DNA of 10,656 nt, taken from assembly GCA_002383665.1 (NCBI GenBank), contig DFZI01000077.1, positions 1 to 10,656 of the forward strand. The letters run 5' to 3'. Position numbers and translations under genes: made by a program. The DNA comes from Dehalococcoidia bacterium UBA4060 (GTDB lineage Bacteria > Chloroflexota > Dehalococcoidia > GIF9 > UBA5629). This document shows positions 5,337-10,656 of the stretch, in pieces. Position 1 is the first letter of the stretch, and every line of letters begins with the position of its first letter. Below the pieces are notes generated by a model, which saw nothing but the letters and a program-made list of their open reading frames with translations, ran no database searches and was not told the DNA's origin.

Positions 5337-7109
5337 ATGAGAGTAAAGGCATTGGCGATCATCGCCCTTTTATTAGCCCTCTTCACTGCAATTCCATTAA
5401 GCCCGGTGCAAGCTGCCTACCTGAACATATATACAGGTGTTGTAGGCACTGAAGTGACAGCCCTTGGATTGACCGAAGGAAATACATATGCTATTCAATG
5501 GGATAGTACAACAATTGTCACCGGGACGGTGGGGAGTGGAGGATACGCAACTTTTACTGTACCCGAAGCGTATACGGGTACCCATAATGTCATCGTCCAG
5601 TGTCCTACTGGCCAGAACACTTACACTGGTACTTTCACGATCGTTCCAAGCATCAGCATCACACCGGTCTATGGAGTGGTCGGCACTACTATCACAATCA
5701 CAGGGCATGGATTCGCCGCCAGTGAGCCCAATATAGCCGTAACGTTTGACTCATCCGTTGTTCAATCCGGCATCACAGCAAGCTCCGTTGGCTACTGGAG
5801 CACAACATTCTCAGTCCCTGCGGGGGCCAGAGGTAACCATTCAATCGACGCCTACGGGTCAACGACAACTGCTACTACGGTAAGCAACAAGGATTTTTCC
5901 ATTAATCCACAGGTAAAGATGGACCCGACCACGGGTGGCGTTGGAACAGTTGTGACACTGGAGGCTACAGGTTTTGCTGCCAATGAAACGGGCATCAAGG
6001 TTCTTTACTCAAACAAGGAAGTAAGATCAGGTATAACTGCCGATTCCAATGGTTCCTGGCGCACCACCATGGCCATTCCCAATTCTACCAGAGGCACTCA
6101 CACAATTAACGTATATGGAAGCACAACACCACAATCAGATATTACAGACCTGACCTTTACAATTACGCCGTCCGTAACAATAAGCCCTTCAACCGGATAT
6201 ATCGACGATCAGATTAAAGTATCTGGAAGCGGATTCTATAATAACGAATCAAGCATCTCAGTCACATTTGACGGCCAGGAGATAGCCACGGGTATCACTG
6301 CCGATGATTCAGGTACCTGGAGCACCAATATTAAGATTCCCTCAGCTTCGAATGGCCCACATACCATCTCAGCCAGCGGGCGGCTTACATCCGGCTCGGA
6401 TGTAAGCATTGCTACCTTCACCATACAGACCTCCCTTTCGATACTTCCTAAAACTGGTAATGTGGGAGATGAGGTCAGGGTAAGCGGCACGGGTTTCAGC
6501 ACGAGTAAAGACTATACAATTACATGGGATGGCACACCTGTGGCCAGTGGCACAACGCTCGATACCGGCACTCTCCAGACTATATTCAAGGTACCAGGCG
6601 GTAAAAACGGCCCTATCATTGTTGTAGCCACTGATTCCAAAGGAATCACCGCTTCCGGTACATTTACCGTTGAAACTACACCGCCCGACAGCCCAACCCC
6701 GAATGCTCCCAAGGATGGGGCAACAGTCGGATTCATGGGTGATACCAAGGTAACTTTTAAGTGGGGATCGGTTGAAGACCCGAGCGGGGTCACATATGAT
6801 ATTGAGGTAAGCGATGACTCAGGTTTTGGGCGCGAGCTTATATCAAGGAGCAAGTTGACCAGCACCTCATACACTACATCTGAAGCCGAAGCTTTGACGA
6901 ATGGCGAGTATTACTGGCACGTCAGGGCTGTAGACGGAGCAGGCAATAAAAGCGATTGGTCGCCTACATCAACAATCAAAGTCGGTATCATCACGATGAC
7001 GACAATTATCTGGATTGTCGTCGGCCTGCTGGTCTTAATCATTATTATTGTTGTGATCAGACAGTTTTCTAAAACAAAAAAGAAGGAAGAGAAATCCGAC
7101 TGGGATTAA
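5337..7109 (+). CDS. Secreted, membrane-anchored protein with five Ig-like (IPT/TIG-type) repeats and a FnIII-like domain
   Basis: The protein has 590 residues and a clear Sec signal peptide: MRVK, then a hydrophobic core, then likely cleavage after Ala26 (VQA-AY). Five tandem beta-rich repeats follow, at about 27-105, 106-192, 193-279, 280-366 and 367-448. Repeats 2, 3 and 4 are each exactly 87 residues and share a G-V-G-T opening, a GF near position 20, SGITA near 40 and GxW near 48. Repeats 1 and 5 are shorter and diverged. Residues 449-550 look like fibronectin type III (TFKWGS, YYWHVRAVDGAGN). A single hydrophobic helix spans about 551-575, followed by a basic tail (KTKKKEEK), so the repeats should face outward with the tail in the cytoplasm. 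No catalytic motif is visible. Binding, adhesion or an envelope-spacer role is inferred. The TM plus basic tail could instead be a sorting-type signal, but I see no LPxTG. The rml genes follow after 15 nt, suggesting co-expression with rhamnose synthesis. High Ser/Thr content would permit O-glycosylation. Confidence 0.88.
   Translation: MRVKALAIIALLLALFTAIPLSPVQAAYLNIYTGVVGTEVTALGLTEGNTYAIQWDSTTIVTGTVGSGGYATFTVPEAYTGTHNVIVQCPTGQNTYTGTFTIVPSISITPVYGVVGTTITITGHGFAASEPNIAVTFDSSVVQSGITASSVGYWSTTFSVPAGARGNHSIDAYGSTTTATTVSNKDFSINPQVKMDPTTGGVGTVVTLEATGFAANETGIKVLYSNKEVRSGITADSNGSWRTTMAIPNSTRGTHTINVYGSTTPQSDITDLTFTITPSVTISPSTGYIDDQIKVSGSGFYNNESSISVTFDGQEIATGITADDSGTWSTNIKIPSASNGPHTISASGRLTSGSDVSIATFTIQTSLSILPKTGNVGDEVRVSGTGFSTSKDYTITWDGTPVASGTTLDTGTLQTIFKVPGGKNGPIIVVATDSKGITASGTFTVETTPPDSPTPNAPKDGATVGFMGDTKVTFKWGSVEDPSGVTYDIEVSDDSGFGRELISRSKLTSTSYTTSEAEALTNGEYYWHVRAVDGAGNKSDWSPTSTIKVGIITMTTIIWIVVGLLVLIIIIVVIRQFSKTKKKEEKSDWD
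5652..6680 (+). repeat. Tandem Ig-like coding repeats within the surface-protein gene
   Basis: Repeat units begin at 5652, 5913, 6174 and 6435. The first three are exactly 261 nt (87 codons) and the last is 246 nt. An earlier, diverged unit precedes them from 5415. Similarity is plain in protein (for example SGITADSNGSW against TGITADDSGTW) and patchy in DNA. This points to old duplication rather than a recently expanded or slipping repeat. Confidence 0.75.
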
Positions 7110-7124
7110 TCTAAACACTATCTG

Positions 7125-8192
7125 ATGAAGGCTATAATTTTAGCCGGTGGGAAAGGCACACGGCTTAAACCGATGACCCACACAATGGCCAAGCAGTTGC
7201 TTCCCGTCGCTAATAAACCTATCCTTTTTTATGTCCTTGACCAGATCATCGAAAGTGGCATCAATGACATCGGCATAATTATTTCACCCGAAACGGGTGA
7301 AGATATCAAAAGGAACGTAGGCGATGGATCAAGATGGCATGCACATCTTACGTACATTCTGCAGTCTGAGCCTGCGGGACTGGCTCATGCTGTAATGACT
7401 GCCAGGCCTTTCCTGCAGGATAAACCTTTCCTGATGTTTCTGGGAGATAACCTTATACAGGACGGGGTCAAAAAGTTTGTCAGCGAATTTGAGACAGGGG
7501 CGACAGATGCACTCGTCCTTCTTAAAGAGGTGGAAGATCCACGCCTCTTCGGCATAGCCGAGCTTGACAGCCAAGGAAACATTGTAAAGCTGGTTGAAAA
7601 GCCCAATGAGCCTAAAAGTAATCTGGCACTGGTGGGAGCATACCTGTTTAAACCCGAAATCCACAGGGCGATAGACCGGATTAAACCATCGTGGCGTGGC
7701 GAGTTGGAAATCACGGATGCTATCCAGGAACTACTTAATATGGGGCATAGTGTGGCAAGCCATATCCTCAATGGATGGTGGCTGGACACGGGGAAAAAGG
7801 ATGATATGCTGGAAGCAAACAGGGTGGTCCTTGATGACCTTATAAAGCGAAATATCAAAATCGATATCAACAACGGCGCCCGTATTGAAGGAAGAGTAGA
7901 GATTGGCGAAGGCACGATAATTGACGATAGCACAATCAGGGGCCCAGCTTCAATCGCAGCGAACTGCAAGATAATCAATTCATTCATTGGACCTTATACC
8001 AGCATTGCTGCGGGAACGCTGATAGAAAATTCATCCATCCACCACTCCATAATACTGGCCAACTGCCATATTGATAATACGGAACACTTAACCGATAGCA
8101 TCATCGGCAGGAATACGTCTGTTATACGTAAAAAGGCAATTTCGAGATCGATCAAACTCTTTGTGGGTGACGATGCTTTCCTGGAGTTGTAA
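7125..8192 (+). CDS. rmlA: Glucose-1-phosphate thymidylyltransferase, long form (RmlA)
   Basis: RmlA joins glucose-1-phosphate and dTTP to make dTDP-glucose and pyrophosphate, the first step to dTDP-L-rhamnose. The 355 residues fit the long RmlA form, which has a C-terminal left-handed beta-helix, rather than the roughly 290-residue E. coli type. The nucleotidyltransferase signature is at the N-terminus (LAGGKGTRLKPMT, 6-18), with Lys23 in AKQLLPV. GDN (107-109) supplies a metal-binding Asp, VEKP is at 157-160 and WWLDTG at 218-223. Isoleucine-rich hexapeptide-like turns follow from about 250 to 335 (EGRVEIGEGTIIDDSTI). The other rml genes immediately downstream support dTTP and rhamnose rather than another sugar nucleotide. 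The start is fixed by MKAIILAGG, although no ribosome site is visible and the preceding gene ends only 15 nt upstream. A different NDP-sugar pyrophosphorylase specificity is possible but less likely. Confidence 0.92.
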   Translation: MKAIILAGGKGTRLKPMTHTMAKQLLPVANKPILFYVLDQIIESGINDIGIIISPETGEDIKRNVGDGSRWHAHLTYILQSEPAGLAHAVMTARPFLQDKPFLMFLGDNLIQDGVKKFVSEFETGATDALVLLKEVEDPRLFGIAELDSQGNIVKLVEKPNEPKSNLALVGAYLFKPEIHRAIDRIKPSWRGELEITDAIQELLNMGHSVASHILNGWWLDTGKKDDMLEANRVVLDDLIKRNIKIDINNGARIEGRVEIGEGTIIDDSTIRGPASIAANCKIINSFIGPYTSIAAGTLIENSSIHHSIILANCHIDNTEHLTDSIIGRNTSVIRKKAISRSIKLFVGDDAFLEL

Positions 8193-8225
8193 TATAATCA
8201 TTATCGGGACATATCATTAAAAGAA

Positions 8226-8741
8226 ATGATCACGAATTATCCCCTTGACGGAATCAGAGCACATGAAATTAATATACTGCCGGATGAGCGCGGTTTTTTT
8301 GCCGAAGGCCTCCGCAAAGACTGGGAGGACTTCATTCCTGAGGAGGTACTCCAGGCTAATATAAGCTTCACCTATCCTGGCATAGTCCGTGCCTGGCATA
8401 GGCATACTCGTGGGCAGGTCGATTATTTCCTTGTGCTGAAGGGCGCTTCCAAGATCTGCGCTTACAATGAAAAGAAACGCAGCCTTGTAGAGATCATCGC
8501 CAGCGGAACAAAGCCCATGCTCATACGCATCCCAGGCCACTACTATCATGGGTTCAAAGCTATCGCTGATGAGCCATCCCTTATGATATATTTTGTCAAC
8601 AAGAATTACGATTATAAAAATCCTGATGAAGAACGAATTGCCTGGAACGACAGCACTGTTATTCCAGAGGAAATAAACGGTAATACAAACGACCCACGCT
8701 GCGGCAGGGTCTGGGACTGGTTTTATCCACCCTACAAATAA
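8226..8741 (+). CDS. rmlC: RmlC-like cupin, dTDP-4-dehydrorhamnose 3,5-epimerase family (atypical)
   Basis: From its position between rmlA and rmlB it should epimerise dTDP-4-keto-6-deoxyglucose at C3 and C5. The 171 residues are slightly shorter than typical RmlC (about 180-200). Conserved parts are DERGFF (20-25), LQANIS (42-47), an Arg followed by a His in the catalytic region (RAWH, replacing RGLH), the HGF segment (IPGHYYHGF), and Tyr residues in IYFVNKNY with a following IAWND. The expected RGLHxQ...GKLVRV segment is changed to RAWHRHTRGQVDYFLV. The catalytic-type His remains, but the Lys of GKLVRV is Gln. This may be a divergent but working RmlC, or an enzyme with altered specificity such as a single-position epimerase. 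Family membership is secure and the exact reaction is not. Gaps are 33 nt from rmlA and 10 nt to rmlB. No clear ribosome site is seen. Confidence 0.82.
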   Translation: MITNYPLDGIRAHEINILPDERGFFAEGLRKDWEDFIPEEVLQANISFTYPGIVRAWHRHTRGQVDYFLVLKGASKICAYNEKKRSLVEIIASGTKPMLIRIPGHYYHGFKAIADEPSLMIYFVNKNYDYKNPDEERIAWNDSTVIPEEINGNTNDPRCGRVWDWFYPPYK

Positions 8742-8751
8742 TCAGATTAAT

Positions 8752-9756
8752 ATGAAAATATTCGTCACAGGTGGCGCAGGGTTTATCGGCAGCAATTTCA
8801 TCCGCTATATCATTGACCTGCATCCTGATTGGGAAATCACCAACTTCGATAAGCTTACCTATGCCGGCAATCTTGAAAACCTCAAGGATATCGACAAAAG
8901 CCCCCGATACAACTTTATTAAGGGTGACATCTCCGATCGAAAAACGGTCGGGCAGGCATTGGATAAAGGTTTCGATGCCATCATAAATTTCGCGGCTGAA
9001 TCTCATGTCGACCGTAGTATTCTTGATTCATCACCCTTCGTAGATACGAATTTCAGAGGCACACAGGTACTGCTTGATGCAGCCCGCGAATACAAAGTAG
9101 CAAGGTATTTACAGGTTTCAACTGATGAAGTCTATGGCTCTCGAGAACATGACTATTTCGATGAAAGTTCTTCATTAAATCCCAGCAGCCCCTACTCAGC
9201 TTGCAAGGCTGCTGCGGACCTGCTGTGCTTAGCCTATAATAAAACACATAATCTTCCGATCATGATAACGCGCTGCACTAACAACTACGGACCTTACCAG
9301 TTCCCCGAAAAACTGATACCCCTGGTTATAACCAACGCTATTGAGGATAAACCCATACCCATCTACGGTGACGGCCTGTACCGCCGCGACTGGATCTATG
9401 TCATGGACCATTGCAGTGCACTTGCAACAGTGCTGACCAAAGGCAGGCCGGGCGAGATTTATAACATTGCCAGCAGTCAGGAGAAGACCAACCTTGAGCT
9501 TATCCGGCTGATACTCCACATATTAGGCAAACCTGAAAGCCTGATAACCTTTATCAAAGACCGTCCGGCACATGATAGACGTTACGCCATTGCATCATCC
9601 AAGATCAGCAAGGAACTGGGATGGGAACCATCACACTCATACGAGCAGGCACTCAAATCCACTGTTGAGTGGTACTTGAACAACCGGACATGGTGGGAAA
9701 GGGTAAAAAGCAAAGAATACCTGGAATACTATACCAGGATGTACCTCAACCGATGA
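8752..9756 (+). CDS. rmlB: dTDP-glucose 4,6-dehydratase (RmlB)
   Basis: RmlB converts dTDP-glucose to dTDP-4-keto-6-deoxyglucose using tightly bound NAD+, the second step of the rhamnose pathway. It is a 334-residue extended short-chain dehydrogenase/reductase of normal length. The Rossmann motif is TGGAGFIG (6-13). The family segment NFDKLTYAGNLENL begins at 31, and HVDRSI is at 85-90. The catalytic TDEVYG (124-129) carries the Asp125-Glu126 pair typical of dehydratases, which separates RmlB from plain epimerases such as GalE. YSACK (148-152) gives the catalytic Tyr148 and Lys152. NNYGPYQFPEKLIP (177-190) is a strong RmlB signature. The stop codon overlaps the rmlD start as ATGA, indicating coupled translation. 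No clear ribosome site precedes the ATG. Confidence 0.96.
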   Translation: MKIFVTGGAGFIGSNFIRYIIDLHPDWEITNFDKLTYAGNLENLKDIDKSPRYNFIKGDISDRKTVGQALDKGFDAIINFAAESHVDRSILDSSPFVDTNFRGTQVLLDAAREYKVARYLQVSTDEVYGSREHDYFDESSSLNPSSPYSACKAAADLLCLAYNKTHNLPIMITRCTNNYGPYQFPEKLIPLVITNAIEDKPIPIYGDGLYRRDWIYVMDHCSALATVLTKGRPGEIYNIASSQEKTNLELIRLILHILGKPESLITFIKDRPAHDRRYAIASSKISKELGWEPSHSYEQALKSTVEWYLNNRTWWERVKSKEYLEYYTRMYLNR

Positions 9757-10628
9757 AAATCCTGATAACGGGCGCAAATGGCCAGCTCGGCACAGACCTA
9801 TGCAGGATGCTCAATGGACACCAGCTAATACCTCTGACAATTGACGACGGAGATATCTGTGATTTTTCCTTTATAAAAAGAGCTATTGTCAGCAACAGGC
9901 CTGATGTGATCATCAATACCGCCGCCTATGTACGGGTTGACGATTGCGAGGATAACCGGGATCTGGCCTACCGGGTTAATGCGTTGGGAGCAAGGAATGT
10001 GGCAGTAGCAGCGGAAGATATCAATGCCCTCTTGCTGCACATAAGCACCGATTACGTTTTCGGCGGTGAGAAAGAAAGCCACAATCAGCCTTACACTGAA
10101 TTCGACCATCCTTTCCCATGTAATACTTACGGTGAATCAAAACTGGCTGGGGATAATTATGTAAAGCACCTATGCCGGCGACATATTATCGTCAGGTCAT
10201 CAGCCTTATTTGGCATTGCAGGCGCCATGGGCAAAGGCGGTAACTTTGTTGAGACCATGCTGCGTCTGGGCAGTGAAAAGGATGAGATACGCGTTGTCAA
10301 CGATCAGGTCTTCTCCCCTACATTTACATATGATCTCGCCATCAGGATCGCTCAACTGATTGAGACTGAATATTACGGAGTAATAAATGTAACTAATAGT
10401 GGCACCTGCTCATGGTATGACTTTGCTGTGGAAATAATGAAGGAGGCTGGCCTCAATACTCATGTAATACCCGTTTCATCAGCCGAATACCCCACAAGGG
10501 CCAGAAGGCCTGCCTACTCAGTCCTTGACAACTACCAGGCAAAGCTTCTCAATCTTAAGGAAATGCGTCCCTGGAAAGAAGCTTTACATGCGTATTTTAA
10601 ACAAAAGCAGGCTACCGGCAATGTTTAA
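9753..10628 (+). CDS. rmlD: dTDP-4-dehydrorhamnose reductase (RmlD)
   Basis: RmlD reduces dTDP-4-keto-L-rhamnose with NAD(P)H to dTDP-L-rhamnose, completing the pathway. The protein has 291 residues, normal for the family. It shows the Rossmann motif GANGQLG (7-13), the substrate region NTAAYVRVDDCE (55-66), STDYVFGG (98-105), the catalytic pair in YGESK (Tyr126, Lys130) and NDQVFSPT (183-190). The frame is open upstream to 9669, but the correct start is the ATG at 9753. It gives the standard MKILITGANGQLG N-terminus and overlaps the rmlB stop by four bases (ATGA). It is the last complete gene of the rml cluster in the window. No terminator is seen in the 28 nt after it, so transcription probably continues. 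Confidence 0.96.
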   Translation: MKILITGANGQLGTDLCRMLNGHQLIPLTIDDGDICDFSFIKRAIVSNRPDVIINTAAYVRVDDCEDNRDLAYRVNALGARNVAVAAEDINALLLHISTDYVFGGEKESHNQPYTEFDHPFPCNTYGESKLAGDNYVKHLCRRHIIVRSSALFGIAGAMGKGGNFVETMLRLGSEKDEIRVVNDQVFSPTFTYDLAIRIAQLIETEYYGVINVTNSGTCSWYDFAVEIMKEAGLNTHVIPVSSAEYPTRARRPAYSVLDNYQAKLLNLKEMRPWKEALHAYFKQKQATGNV

Positions 10629-10640
10629 GCCGTAGCAGCA

Positions 10641-10656
10641 ATGACATTTCTGAAAT
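10641..10656 (+). CDS. Possible start of the next gene, cut by the window edge
   Basis: An ATG lies 12 nt after the rmlD stop and opens a frame reading MTFLK before the window ends. The spacing resembles the other gaps in this operon, several of which also lack a clear ribosome site. Five codons are far too few to identify anything. Confidence 0.2.

Noticed and set aside
7385..7987. Minus-strand 200-codon frame inside rmlA
   Set aside because: Long but fully antisense to rmlA, with Ser/Ile-rich content reflecting the complementary codons and no recognisable domain.
8193..8198. TATAAT just after the rmlA stop as an internal promoter for the rmlC-like gene
   Set aside because: No -35 at a usable distance, and the gene lies in a tight operon.
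9669..9752. 28-codon N-terminal extension of rmlD
   Set aside because: Lies within rmlB in another frame; the ATG at 9753 gives the canonical RmlD N-terminus and an ATGA overlap.
1..10656. CRISPR array, tRNA, rRNA, insertion sequence, phage or defence genes
   Set aside because: No short direct-repeat array, cloverleaf, terminal inverted repeat, transposase or nuclease signature was seen; all long plus-strand frames belong to housekeeping, glycerol or rhamnose genes or to the surface protein.

Overview
The window is a piece of bacterial chromosome of moderate GC content (judged by eye to be a little under 50%). It carries eight clear protein-coding genes in three blocks and no tRNA, rRNA, CRISPR array, transposase or phage gene that I can recognise. 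A Chloroflexota (Dehalococcoidia- or Anaerolineae-like) anaerobe is my best guess. It rests on the long-form RmlA, the WHRH-type RmlC-like epimerase and the Ig-repeat surface protein with a C-terminal membrane anchor. This is inference from family impressions, not from a marker gene, and other phyla remain possible.

Block 1 (minus strand, 2-1700): nadA (quinolinate synthase, NAD biosynthesis) is followed by a small acidic coiled-coil protein of unknown function. That protein has its own extended -10 promoter and a duplicated TPxGxLI motif in a charged tail. Block 2 (plus strand, 1998-5118): glpK and glpD form a tight two-gene operon that phosphorylates glycerol and oxidises glycerol-3-phosphate to dihydroxyacetone phosphate. 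It is divergent from nadA across a 297-nt intergenic region holding promoter-like sites for both directions. After glpD come a possible 51-aa small ORF and two overlapping hairpins, one of which may end the glp transcript.

Block 3 (plus strand, 5337-10628): a secreted, membrane-anchored protein has five tandem IPT/TIG-like Ig repeats, a fibronectin-III-like domain, a C-terminal transmembrane helix and a basic tail. It is followed after only 15 nt by rmlA, an rmlC-like gene, rmlB and rmlD. These four are the expected set for making dTDP-L-rhamnose from glucose-1-phosphate. The tight spacing suggests the surface protein and the sugar-nucleotide genes are cotranscribed, so the rhamnose could be destined for cell-surface glycan or for the repeat protein itself (inference). 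A further gene may begin at 10641, with only 16 nt visible.

I do not see a clearly novel multi-gene system here. The best leads are the unknown coiled-coil protein with its repeated short motif, the RmlC homologue with an altered active-site segment, and the link between the surface protein and the rhamnose operon.
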